Numbered from the stretch's first letter, positions 1 through 7,506 are shown. The stretch is 14,642 nt of DNA from CAZUXE01 sp964624585 (GCA_964624585.1 CAZUXE010000041.1:1-14642); one strand, 5' to 3'. A program made the numbers and translations. Notes: generated by a model from the letters alone, not told the origin.

Positions 1-74
1 CCCTTAATCCCCTCCCATCAAGGGAAGGGATATATCTATATCTTACCGCAGTCTTCATCCGGAGAGGTTTCGTA
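1..74 (-). repeat. Interspersed palindromic repeat, inverted copy of 7724-7806
   Basis: Read on the minus strand, this stretch runs from TACGAAACC through GGATGAAGACT and GGTAAGATATA to a CCCTTCCC/GGGAGGGG hairpin and ATTAAGGG. The same order occurs on the plus strand at 7724-7806, where the hairpin arms TCCCTTCCC and GGGAAGGGA are perfect. The two copies differ by small indels (about 74 versus 83 bp). No coding potential is apparent. The window edge may cut the element. Confidence 0.75.
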
Positions 75-100
75 CCCAATAATTAGGATTACAGCTCTGT

Positions 101-157
101 GGAGTTTTGAGATAAAACTCAAAACTCCTAAAACCAAAGTGAAACTTTGGATAGTGG
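101..157 (+). repeat. Two-hairpin intergenic repeat, unit 1
   Basis: The first hairpin (101-128) has 11-bp arms GGAGTTTTGAG and CTCAAAACTCC around a 6-nt loop. The linker TAAAA leads into a second hairpin (134-150) with arms CCAAAGT and ACTTTGG around GAA, followed by ATAGTGG. The same arrangement recurs in this window with different but still paired stem sequences. Confidence 0.8.
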
Positions 158-180
158 TTTATTTATCCTATAGTAGATAA

Positions 181-236
181 TCCTTCCCTCCCCCCTAGTG
201 CTTCGCACTTCCCCCTCCACAAAGGGAGGGGGAAGT
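181..236. repeat. C/G-rich palindromic intergenic repeat
   Basis: Two overlapping hairpins are visible. A short one (197-209) has arms AGTGC and GCACT around TTC. A long one (207-236) has perfect 12-bp arms ACTTCCCCCTCC and GGAGGGGGAAGT. Together they resemble the pyrimidine-rich palindromes at 7650-7670 and 14596-14616 but are not the same sequence. There is no gene here. Confidence 0.65.
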
Positions 237-273
237 TTGGATAAACCAAAACTACACTTTAAGTTATCCTTAT

Positions 274-294
274 CCACGCCAAAGGCGTGGATAG
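274..294 (+). repeat. Lone CCACGCC/GGCGTGG hairpin
   Basis: Perfect 7-bp arms CCACGCC (274-280) and GGCGTGG (284-290) surround AAA and are followed by ATAG. The downstream spacer, beginning TCCTTGTTC and leading into GGATATGGAGTTTAC, is shared with 7951-7993, so this hairpin is part of a longer repeat cluster. Confidence 0.7.
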
Positions 295-324
295 TCCTTG
301 TTCACAAAACAATACAAAGGATAT

Positions 325-374
325 GGAGTTTACAAAGTAAACTCCTAAAGCCACGCCTTTGGCGTGGATAGTGG
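325..374 (+). repeat. Two-hairpin intergenic repeat, unit 2
   Basis: Hairpin one (325-345) has 9-bp arms GGAGTTTAC and GTAAACTCC. Hairpin two (351-367) has 7-bp arms CCACGCC and GGCGTGG around TTT. ATAGTGG follows. It is the closest relative of unit 5 (7985-8034), whose second stem is CCACGCT/AGCGTGG. Confidence 0.8.
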
Positions 375-395
375 TAAGTCATTTCAGATATAGGT

Positions 396-445
396 GGAGT
401 TACGACTGAAAGGAGTACACTCCTGAAGCCACGCCTTCGGCGTGG
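396..445 (+). repeat. Two-hairpin intergenic repeat, unit 3, abutting the ackA stop
   Basis: The first hairpin is degenerate: outer arms GGAGT (396-400) and ACTCC (419-423) enclose an inserted ACGACTGAAAGGAG that also occurs inside unit 6. The second hairpin (429-445) is perfect, CCACGCC and GGCGTGG around TTC. It ends 7 nt beyond the stop codon of the minus-strand acetate kinase gene, so it would lie at the 3' end of that mRNA. There is no T-run, so it is not a standard intrinsic terminator. Confidence 0.75.
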
Positions 446-452
446 CTCAGGG

Positions 453-1760
453 TCAGCTGCCAGCCTTCTCCTGTTCCTGCTTGTAAGCTTCTTCACGGAG
501 ACCATTTACGTAATCCGGCTTTTCAAAGGAATAACTAAACTCATCTGTACCATAGCTTCCGTTCAAAATTCCAACAACATCTTCAACGAACACCAACTCT
601 TCATCAGTGGGGATAACAAAAATCTTAACCCGCGAATCATCAGTGGATATAACCGATTCATGATTACGAGTCATTGCCTTGCGGTTGCGTTCCAAATCTA
701 TCTTGACGCCGAAGTTTTCCATATTTTTGCACATCTCTTCGCGCATTTCCCAACCGCGTTCACCAACACCAGCGGTGAACACAATTGCATCGGTACGACC
801 CAGTATGGCCATGTATGCGCCCATGTACTTCTTTGCGCGATGACATTCTATTTTGAACGCCAGCCAGGCATGTTCTTCCCCATTATCCATGGCTTCGTGC
901 ATATCGCGACGGTCTTGATACTTATCGGTAACCCCAAGAATGCCCGACTTGCGGTTTAATCTATCCACAACCTGTTGAGCGTTAAGTCCTTCCTTTTCGG
1001 CAATGTAGGCCACTATAGCAGGGTCTATATCGCCTGAGCGAGTTCCCATTACCAAACCTTCCAGCGGGGTGAAGCCCATGGAGTGATCAAAGCTCTTGCC
1101 TTCTTTGATGGCTGTGAAGCTAACGCCGTTACCAATATGACAGGTTACAAGATTAGTTTCTTCAGGCCTCTTGCCAAGCATAACGGCAGCGCGTTTGGAA
1201 ACATAGAGATGGGATGTTCCGTGGAAGCCGTAACGGCGAACCTTATGACGTTCGTACCAATAGTAGGGAACCGCATAGATATATGATTTCGGTGGCATGG
1301 TTTGGTGAAAACTGGTGTCCATAACGGCGACATGAGGAATATCGGGCAAATACTTCATAGCGGCTTCAATACCCATAACATTTGGCGGATTATGCAAAGG
1401 TGCCAAATCAAAAAGCTCCCTGAAGGTCTCAAGAACCTCAGGTGTTATTTTAACCGAACGTGCAAATTTCTCACCGCCGTGTACAACTCTATGACCGCAA
1501 GCTTCAATGGCGCTGATATCGTCAATAACCCCTACATTTTCATCGGTCAAAGTCTGCATCACAACACCTATGGCTTCTTTGTGAGTAGGACATGGGTGCG
1601 ATGCCTGAAAAACTTCTCTTCCGGGTACCTTATGTTTAATAAACGAACCCTCAAGACCAACTCGTTCCACAAGGCCTGACGCCAAGGGACGCCTACTACC
1701 CCACTGATAAATCATGTACTTTACGGATGACGAACCGCAATTAAGTACTAAAATTTTCAT
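453..1760 (-). CDS. ackA: Acetate kinase
   Basis: It converts acetate plus ATP to acetyl phosphate plus ADP, reversibly. In fermenters it runs toward ATP and acetate. The ASKHA-fold signatures are all present: N-terminal phosphate loop NCGSSSVK with Asn7, HRVVHGG with Arg91, MDTSFHQT with Asp148, YGFHGTSH with His180, HIGNG (208-212), MGTRSGDIDP with Arg241, and IPTDEE with the Mg-binding Glu near 387. At 435 residues it is longer than the usual ~400. About 34 charged residues follow the normal C-terminus. The motif usually GIGENS reads GVGERG here. The start is fixed by ATG with AAGGAGG 9 nt upstream (1770-1776). No phosphotransacetylase gene is adjacent. It lies 125 bp downstream of the fumarase subunit on the same strand, so co-transcription is possible. 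Confidence 0.97.
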   Translation of the reverse strand: MKILVLNCGSSSVKYMIYQWGSRRPLASGLVERVGLEGSFIKHKVPGREVFQASHPCPTHKEAIGVVMQTLTDENVGVIDDISAIEACGHRVVHGGEKFARSVKITPEVLETFRELFDLAPLHNPPNVMGIEAAMKYLPDIPHVAVMDTSFHQTMPPKSYIYAVPYYWYERHKVRRYGFHGTSHLYVSKRAAVMLGKRPEETNLVTCHIGNGVSFTAIKEGKSFDHSMGFTPLEGLVMGTRSGDIDPAIVAYIAEKEGLNAQQVVDRLNRKSGILGVTDKYQDRRDMHEAMDNGEEHAWLAFKIECHRAKKYMGAYMAILGRTDAIVFTAGVGERGWEMREEMCKNMENFGVKIDLERNRKAMTRNHESVISTDDSRVKIFVIPTDEELVFVEDVVGILNGSYGTDEFSYSFEKPDYVNGLREEAYKQEQEKAGS

Positions 1761-1812
1761 TTAATGTTTCCTCCTTAATAAGATAGGTGGATATGAATTA
1801 ATTTCATGACAA

Positions 1813-1828
1813 AGCAACCCTTTTCCCT
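1813..1828 (-). promoter_or_regulatory. Weak sigma-54-like promoter candidate upstream of ackA
   Basis: On the minus strand AGGGAAAAGGGTTGCT has the GG-N10-GC spacing and a good -12 element (TTGCT), but the -24 element matches only GG and A of TGGCACG. The start would be near 1801, 40 nt before the ackA ATG. I list it only because a convincing sigma-54 promoter exists elsewhere in the window. Confidence 0.2.
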
Positions 1829-1850
1829 CAACCCCAGTTTTTGCGATAAA

Positions 1851-1870
1851 AAGGCAATTCTCCCAGCCTT
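1851..1870 (-). terminator. Weak hairpin after the fumarase gene
   Basis: On the minus strand AAGGC and GCCTT form a 5-bp stem with a 10-nt loop, followed by TTTAT. It sits 16 nt past the fumarase stop. The stem is short, so it may only attenuate transcription into ackA. Confidence 0.25.
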
Positions 1871-1885
1871 ATTTGGAATAAGTTG

Positions 1886-2731
1886 TTATAAAACTACCGA
1901 CTTATGCCGCGCCGCGTGACAGTTTATGTTTACCGCCACAGGCATGGAAGCAATATGGCAAGGATGGGTTTCAATATGTACTGCCAACGCACTTGTATTA
2001 CCGCCCAAGCCCATAGGCCCGCCGCCTGAAGCGTTTATTCTTTTAAGAATCTCCTGCTCTGCATCTGCATACTTAGCGTCTTCGTGCTTTGAAGCAATAT
2101 CGCGAAGCAGGGCTTTCTTGGCAAGATAGGCTACATGTTCAAATGTGCCACCAATACCTACGCCAACAATTACCGGAGGGCATGGATTTCCGCCTGCCTG
2201 CTTAACCCATTCTACCACAAAATCCTTAACTCCGGTAAGTCCGTCGGCAGGCTTCATCATCTTAACCGTACTCATGTTTTCCGAGCCGCCGCCCTTGGGA
2301 GCAACAGTTATCTTCAGCTTATCGCCCGTCACAATATCAAGATGAATTATAGCGGGGGTGTTATCTTTCGTGTTGATACGGTTACCTGCAGGATCGGCCA
2401 CAATGGACTTTCTTAAAAAACCTTTAGCGTAACCTTGCCTAACCCCTTCGTTTAACGTATCTTTCAGGTTGCCACCAGTAAAATGAATATCTTGCCCTAC
2501 TTCAACAAACAGCACGGCGAATCCGGTGTCTTGACACAAGGGCAACTTTTCTTTGCATGAGATTTCTATGTTTTCAGCAATTTGCGCTAGAATTTCTTTA
2601 CCGACAGGTGAAGTTTCGCTAGCTCCCGCATTTAACAACTTAGCTTTAACATCTGCGGGCAGTATGGTATTAGCTTCCATACATAAATCTCTAACCGGTT
2701 TAATTACGTCGTTTACATTAAACTCACGCAT
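1886..2731 (-). CDS. Class I fumarate hydratase, alpha subunit (TtdA/FumA N-terminal type)
   Basis: It is the catalytic, [4Fe-4S]-bearing subunit that interconverts fumarate and malate, or a close hydro-lyase such as tartrate dehydratase. At 281 residues it has the length of the separate alpha subunit found in two-component enzymes. Three cysteines sit in the expected cluster contexts: Cys66 in LPLCQDTG, Cys184 in GNPCPPVIVGVGIGG, and Cys271 in NCHAARH close to the C-terminus. The substrate-side APKGGGSEN motif is at 144-152. The start is ATG with AAGGAGG at 2737-2743. In this family a beta subunit of roughly 180-200 residues normally follows. Here the next gene is acetate kinase and no beta subunit occurs in the window, so the partner must be elsewhere or missing. 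Sequence alone cannot exclude tartrate as substrate. Confidence 0.93.
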   Translation of the reverse strand: MREFNVNDVIKPVRDLCMEANTILPADVKAKLLNAGASETSPVGKEILAQIAENIEISCKEKLPLCQDTGFAVLFVEVGQDIHFTGGNLKDTLNEGVRQGYAKGFLRKSIVADPAGNRINTKDNTPAIIHLDIVTGDKLKITVAPKGGGSENMSTVKMMKPADGLTGVKDFVVEWVKQAGGNPCPPVIVGVGIGGTFEHVAYLAKKALLRDIASKHEDAKYADAEQEILKRINASGGGPMGLGGNTSALAVHIETHPCHIASMPVAVNINCHAARHKSVVL

Positions 2732-2772
2732 GGCGGCCTCCTTAAAATCGCAGGGGGATATTTCATTTGTTA

Positions 2773-2800
2773 ATCTTACGCGCAGCTATTGTGATGTCAA
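2773..2800 (-). promoter_or_regulatory. Housekeeping promoter of the fumarase gene
   Basis: On the minus strand a perfect -35 TTGACA (2795-2800) is followed after 16 bp by TAAGAT (2773-2778). The predicted start is near 2766, giving a leader of about 35 nt with the AAGGAGG site. The layout matches three other promoters in the window. Confidence 0.55.
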
Positions 2801-2859
2801 GACTTCCCTAACTCGTCTGTGGGGAGAGTAGGCAAAGATAATAGTGTAGTTATTCAAAA

Positions 2860-3310
2860 TCATAACCTTGGGGTTTTACTTTTGGCAAAAAGACTAGTAT
2901 TTATCAGTGAGATTTGGAGAGGCATCTCCGGAAGGATTCCTTTAATGTCCAATGACGGCGACGATACCCTGTATGTAAGTTTGGGGAACGTCTCCACAAG
3001 GTTTCCTTTGATGACAAGAGCCTTGTGATAATTCAATGCGTCGCTTTCCACAACGATAAGCATCGCAGGGATAATTGTACAGTTATCTTGCCCGCAACTC
3101 GTCCAAAGGTTGAGTGTCAGATTTATACTTGTTAGAACCTTGCTCAATGCAAGAGATAAGATCGGGATAATACGGAGAGAATAATTTACTGTAAAGACTA
3201 CTTGTACTTGTCGTTGGTAAACAATAATCGGAAAGACATTTCAGGAAAGCAAGCTCAAACAGGTGCAGGAAATTATCTGCTTCCGATAGAAAATCCGCCC
3301 TTGACGGCAA
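2860..3310 (-). pseudogene. Possible decayed reading frame, family not recognised
   Basis: Two minus-strand frames read like pieces of one protein. An upstream frame (3310 to 3083) ends in DTQPLDELRAR and a stop. A downstream frame runs on from about 3110 to 2860 with ordinary-looking sequence such as SDALNYHKALVIKGNLVETF. They overlap with a frame change near 3083-3147. Neither has an ATG start or a ribosome site; both begin only at TTG codons. I recognise no family. The parsimonious reading is a frameshifted remnant of about 145 codons. The alternative is non-coding sequence with chance open frames. Confidence 0.28.
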
Positions 3311-3427
3311 CCTGTTCTTCTTTTGAGTGGTCTATTTCTATCACTTACAAAGGAAACAAATCTAATGTCATGTTTTGTCGGAACTTTTGAAAAGGTGAAA
3401 CAACGCAATAAGTAAAGCGGAAATCTA

Positions 3428-3455
3428 TTGACAAATCTTCTGATACAGGTAAACT
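3428..3455 (+). promoter_or_regulatory. Promoter of the ABC exporter operon, probably leaderless
   Basis: TTGACA (3428-3433) is followed after 16 bp by TAAACT (3450-3455). Transcription would start near 3462, about two nucleotides before the ATG at 3464. No AGGAGG-like site precedes the ATG, which agrees with a leaderless or near-leaderless mRNA. Confidence 0.45.
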
Positions 3456-3463
3456 TATGATTC

Positions 3464-5233
3464 ATGCGCGGTGATGCAAAAAAACGCGGAGGGATTCGTG
3501 GATTCAAGACGATAATACCCTACCTGAAAGGACATTGGCTAAAAATAGTAGGCGGATTCATTTTCCTTGCTATTGTAGATGTAGGTCAGGTAGCCTTAAT
3601 AGACTTCCTGGCTCAAATAATCAACGGTCTTTCTTCAGAAGTAACAATGAAATTTATAGCCATGAATGTTGGTGGCTATTTATTAATAGGTCTATTTATT
3701 GTCTTAGGACGTTACTTCTGGCGTCGCTGGCTTTCGGGAACAGGCGTAAGGGTTATTACCGACTTAAGATTAAATCTAGTCAAACATCTGCAGTCGTTGT
3801 CATTTTCGTTCTACGACAAACGTCAGGTTGGCGATTTAATGGCCCATTCCACAGAAGACATTGAAACATTACGGAGAGCAGTTACTTTCGGCCCAATAAT
3901 TCTCATAGACATTATTTTTCAAGGTTTACCTGCAATAATACGCATGGCAACCAAGCAACCGCCGGCAACCTTAAAATTAACCCTCTTCGTTATGCTTCCC
4001 TTAATGATTATACTTATTTTTGTAGGCAAATTTGCAGGAATGCTCAGGCATCGCTGGTTAGCAGTACGAGAAGCGTTCTCTTCAATGATGTCTAAAGTTA
4101 CCGAAAACCTCTCCGGCATAAGGGTAGTAAAGGCATACGTTCAGGAAGACGGCGAAACCGAGAATTTCAGAAGAGTAAGTAAGGATTATGTAAAAAAGAA
4201 TATCGATTTGTTCAAAATTTGGGGAGTAATGTTTCCGCTGGTAGGTTTTCTGGCCAGTGTATCTATGTTCCTTATTCTTTTGATTGGCGGAAAATACGTA
4301 ATTATGGGCGATATGTCTATTGGTAATTTTGTAGCCATGCCCCAGTACATTGGAGTAATCATATGGCCAATGATGGCCATAGGCTGGCTTATGAATCTTG
4401 TTCAAAGCGGAACCGCCGCCATGGGACGCTTAAATAAACTGTTTGCAACCAAGCCTGAAATAGCCGATACCGCTAATACCCTTCCTATTAAAGAAATTGA
4501 GGGTCGTGTGGAATTTAAGAATCTTTCCTTCTCTTATCCTGACATGACCCACCCCGCCCTCAACGGCATAAACCTTAAAATTTACCCAGGGAAAATAATG
4601 GGCGTCATAGGAACCATTGGTTCGGGAAAATCTACTCTGGTTTCGCTTATTCCCCGACTTTATGAAGCGCCCGAGGGAAGCATTATAGTTGACGGTAAAC
4701 CTATTAATCAAATTCCCCTTGAGGTTTTAAGAAAAAGTGTAGGCATGGTTCCGCAAGATACCTTCCTTTTCTCCCAAACAGTCGAGGAGAACATTAGCTT
4801 TGGACTGGATGAAGTGCCTGATAGACTTGAGGTAGAGCGCGCGGCAAAAATTGCAGGTATTCATGAGGAGGTTCTGGCTTTTCCGCAAGGTTACGAAACG
4901 ATGCTAGGTGAAAGAGGTGTAACCGTCTCAGGCGGTCAAAAACAGCGCTTGACCATTGCCCGCGCGGTGCTTGCTAATCCAAAGATATTAATTTTAGACG
5001 ATGCTCTTTCGGCTGTTGACGCCGATACCGAAATTGAGATATTAACTGCGCTTAAAGGTATAATGCGTGAACGCGCGGTAATAATTGTGTCCGCTCGCCC
5101 AAAAAGCCTCTCTTTTGCAGACGAAATTCTAGTATTAGACGAAGGACGTATTGCCGAGCGAGGAACACATAAAGAACTTATGGCAAAAGATGGTCTTTAC
5201 GCCTTGTTCGCTAAACTGCAGGGGATAGGCTAA
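3464..5233 (+). CDS. ABC exporter half-transporter with degenerate catalytic site (BmrC/YheI-like)
   Basis: It is a 589-residue inner-membrane half-transporter: a six-helix exporter domain (about 20-310, with coupling segment FYDKRQVGDLMAHSTEDI) and a nucleotide-binding domain (about 345-589). Walker A is GTIGSGKS (383-390), the Q-loop is Gln431, the signature VSGGQ (488-492) is intact, and Walker B is ILILDD. The catalytic glutamate is Asp513 and the switch histidine is Ala544 (VSARPKS), so its own ATP site should hydrolyse poorly. That is the known pattern of the degenerate partner in heterodimeric exporters such as TM287/288 and BmrCD; BmrC is about this length. The stop overlaps the next start by one base (TAATG), implying translational coupling. 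The transported substrate cannot be told; drugs, lipids or peptides are all possible. Confidence 0.95.
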   Translation: MRGDAKKRGGIRGFKTIIPYLKGHWLKIVGGFIFLAIVDVGQVALIDFLAQIINGLSSEVTMKFIAMNVGGYLLIGLFIVLGRYFWRRWLSGTGVRVITDLRLNLVKHLQSLSFSFYDKRQVGDLMAHSTEDIETLRRAVTFGPIILIDIIFQGLPAIIRMATKQPPATLKLTLFVMLPLMIILIFVGKFAGMLRHRWLAVREAFSSMMSKVTENLSGIRVVKAYVQEDGETENFRRVSKDYVKKNIDLFKIWGVMFPLVGFLASVSMFLILLIGGKYVIMGDMSIGNFVAMPQYIGVIIWPMMAIGWLMNLVQSGTAAMGRLNKLFATKPEIADTANTLPIKEIEGRVEFKNLSFSYPDMTHPALNGINLKIYPGKIMGVIGTIGSGKSTLVSLIPRLYEAPEGSIIVDGKPINQIPLEVLRKSVGMVPQDTFLFSQTVEENISFGLDEVPDRLEVERAAKIAGIHEEVLAFPQGYETMLGERGVTVSGGQKQRLTIARAVLANPKILILDDALSAVDADTEIEILTALKGIMRERAVIIVSARPKSLSFADEILVLDEGRIAERGTHKELMAKDGLYALFAKLQGIG

Positions 5234-7326
5234 TGTTTTCTCACGAAGAGGAAAAGCTGGGTAAAATATATGATTCCCGTATAGTTTCTCGCCTGCTGAA
5301 GTTCCTTAGAAAAGATTGGTGGATGCTTGCCCTTGGCGCTTTTTTCGCCCTTCTTATGGCAGGAACCGCTCTTGTTATGCCGACCTTAAGGCAGATAGGA
5401 ATTGACAATTATTTATTCAAAACCTACCGTCTAATTCACCTTAGTCCCAAAGAGGCAAAAGAAAACAGCCGATATTTATCGAAATTGAATGATTCAACTT
5501 ATGTAATTCTTTCCTCACAGTTACTGCACCTTGAGGGAATAGACAATACCGAATCGCGAATAAGTGATGAAAAACGTTATTATCTACTTAACAAGGCCAA
5601 AGCCGCAACGGCTTTGGAGCCTGAAGTGCTTAAAGAATTTCCAACAATTCAAGGCGACAAACTGCTAATTCCCTACAGCAAGTTGAGAAAAAGTAAGGGA
5701 GACGATACACCGTTTTCTAAAAAAACCCTGCTTATTTTAAGAGATAGCGACTGGAAGGGACTAATTAGCATCGCACTGATATTCGTACTGATGGCTTTTG
5801 GTCAACTTATATTCGGATTCGGTCAACAGCTACTTATGTATTTTGCAGGACAAAAGGCTATGCACAAACTCAGAGTAAAGCTTTTTGCTCACCTGCAGCG
5901 ATTATCAGTTAGCTTCTTTGATAAAAATCCGGTAGGTCGACTGGTTACTCGCACTACCAATGATGTTGAAAGACTCAATCAGTTTTTCTCAGATGTCATA
6001 ACTAGCTTTTTGTACGATATTTTTCTTATAGTAGGACTTCTCATCTATCTCCCCTCGTTACAAAACTGGCGACTTGCTCTGGTAGTATTCGCTATCATTC
6101 CGCCAATGGCAATAATAACGGTAATCTTCCGTCGTATACTCCGTGACGCCTTCCGCAAAGTAAGGGTACGTATTGCTCGTATTAACGCCTTTCTTGCCGA
6201 AAACCTTTCCGGAATAAAAATCGTGCAGATTTTTACAAAAGAACGTAAACGACTGGCCGAGTTTAAAGAAATCAACGAAAAGCATTTCAAAGCGCATTTT
6301 GGACAAATAATGGTGTTTGCCGTTTTCCGTCCATTGGTTGATTTTCTGGCAATTGCCGCAATTGCCGCTCTGTTGTGGTTCGGCGGAGTATGGATTAAGT
6401 TAATACCTTCGGATGTAACTATTGGACATCTTGCCGCTTTCCTTTCTTTTGTAGAAATTCTCTTCCAACCCATCCGCGATATAGCTGAAAAATTTCAAAC
6501 CCTACAGCAGGCCATGGCTTCAGGAGAACGAATCTTTATGCTTATGGACGAAAAGGAAGAAGCTTATGAAGGCAATAAACTTCCCGAAATCACGAAAGGC
6601 GATATACAATTTCAAAATGTATGGTTTGCATATAATAATGAAGATTGGGTTCTCAAAGACGTAAGCTTTAAGGTAAAACCGGGTGAACGAGTGGCTTTTG
6701 TAGGAGCCACAGGAGCCGGTAAGACCTCTATAATAAATACCTTATGCCGATTTTACGAAATCCAAAGGGGTAAAATTTTGTTAGACGGAGCCGATACCAA
6801 AGACTTAGACAAAAAGAGTCTTCGCTCGCGAATTGGCATAGTGATGCAGGATGTATTCCTGTTCCTGGGTGACATTCAAACTAACATAAGATTGCGCTCG
6901 GATATTTCTCAGGAAAAAATAGAGCAGGCCGCCAAAAATACTAACGCTGAAAAATTTATTTCTAAACTTTCCCAAGGTTACAAAGCGCCCGTTCAGGAAA
7001 GGGGCGTTAACCTCTCAGTTGGGGAACGTCAATTGATTGCTTTCACCAGGGCGCTAGCCTTTGATCCTTCCATACTTATTCTGGACGAAGCCACTTCATC
7101 GGTTGATACCAAAACAGAGGCCTTGATACAAGACGCTATACATAAACTAATGCAGGGAAGAACCGCACTTATAATCGCGCATAGGTTGTCGACGGTGCGC
7201 GATGCCGACAGAATTATTGTACTTGATCACGGCAGAGTGGTTGAAGAGGGTTCCCACGATGAGCTAATGGCCATGAAGGGCGCCTATTACGGTCTCTACA
7301 AACTTCAGTTTGAACATAACATATAG
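5233..7326 (+). CDS. ABC exporter half-transporter with catalytic site and extracytoplasmic insert (BmrD/YheH-like)
   Basis: This is the partner of the preceding gene. Of its 697 residues, TM1 is at about 28-52 and TM2 at about 174-200. They are separated by a hydrophilic insert of about 110 residues (62-172), where ordinary half-transporters have a short loop. BmrD of Bacillus subtilis has an extracellular domain at the same place. The nucleotide-binding domain has Walker A GATGAGKT (491-498), Gln539, Walker B ILILDEATSSVD with catalytic Glu619, and switch His650, all canonical. Its signature is altered to LSVGE (594-598). Because each ATP site pairs one subunit's Walker motifs with the other's signature, this LSVGE completes the same degenerate site as Asp513/Ala544 of the partner. 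The other site is fully canonical. A weak GGGGAT precedes the ATG, which overlaps the upstream stop. Confidence 0.95.
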   Translation: MFSHEEEKLGKIYDSRIVSRLLKFLRKDWWMLALGAFFALLMAGTALVMPTLRQIGIDNYLFKTYRLIHLSPKEAKENSRYLSKLNDSTYVILSSQLLHLEGIDNTESRISDEKRYYLLNKAKAATALEPEVLKEFPTIQGDKLLIPYSKLRKSKGDDTPFSKKTLLILRDSDWKGLISIALIFVLMAFGQLIFGFGQQLLMYFAGQKAMHKLRVKLFAHLQRLSVSFFDKNPVGRLVTRTTNDVERLNQFFSDVITSFLYDIFLIVGLLIYLPSLQNWRLALVVFAIIPPMAIITVIFRRILRDAFRKVRVRIARINAFLAENLSGIKIVQIFTKERKRLAEFKEINEKHFKAHFGQIMVFAVFRPLVDFLAIAAIAALLWFGGVWIKLIPSDVTIGHLAAFLSFVEILFQPIRDIAEKFQTLQQAMASGERIFMLMDEKEEAYEGNKLPEITKGDIQFQNVWFAYNNEDWVLKDVSFKVKPGERVAFVGATGAGKTSIINTLCRFYEIQRGKILLDGADTKDLDKKSLRSRIGIVMQDVFLFLGDIQTNIRLRSDISQEKIEQAAKNTNAEKFISKLSQGYKAPVQERGVNLSVGERQLIAFTRALAFDPSILILDEATSSVDTKTEALIQDAIHKLMQGRTALIIAHRLSTVRDADRIIVLDHGRVVEEGSHDELMAMKGAYYGLYKLQFEHNI

Positions 7327-7489
7327 TACCTTCTGGACTTACGCAAAAGTTCTCTAAGTTCTATCCGAATCATCAGAAATTTTACAAACAGTTTTTGCAA
7401 TATTTTTGGCCCAACATTTATACTATATACAATCTGTTTTATTTAAGACAGGATGAAAATAAGTTAGTCAAAAGATGATCAAAAATTAT

Positions 7490-7506
7490 CCACGCCGTAG
7501 GCGTAG
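7490..7506 (+). repeat. CCACGCC hairpin, imperfect copy
   Basis: CCACGCC (7490-7496) and GGCGTAG (7500-7506) surround GTA, with one mismatch relative to GGCGTGG. It is the same module as at 274-290 and 14559-14575. Confidence 0.6.

Larger units (their letters stand above)
2732..3463. other. Intergenic region with divergent promoters
   Basis: This 732-bp gap separates the minus-strand fumarase gene from the plus-strand ABC operon. It contains the fumarase promoter, a possible decayed minus-strand reading frame (2860-3310) and the ABC promoter. The two-hairpin repeats that fill the other long gaps are absent here. Confidence 0.6.

Noticed and set aside
101..445. CRISPR array
   Set aside because: Repeats are palindromic, unequally spaced, divergent in stem sequence, and separated by repeat-derived rather than unique spacers; no cas genes.
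302..505. 67-codon minus-strand frame overlapping the end of ackA
   Set aside because: It is made of intergenic hairpin repeats (RRR- and PRRRGFRS-type translation of CCACGCC units) and overlaps a certain gene.
3202..3390. 62-codon plus-strand frame
   Set aside because: No ribosome site or recognisable domain, and it overlaps the equally uncertain minus-strand frames.
3456..3461. TATGAT as -10 of the ABC operon
   Set aside because: It would be 22 bp from the TTGACA and place the start inside the coding region; TAAACT at 16 bp fits better.
6045..6473. 142-codon minus-strand frame inside the second ABC subunit
   Set aside because: It is an antisense shadow of a clearly coding transmembrane domain, with biased composition and no ribosome site.
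7434..7451. Intrinsic terminator after the ABC operon
   Set aside because: The palindrome is AT-rich with a wobble pair, lies over 100 bp from the stop and lacks a T-run.
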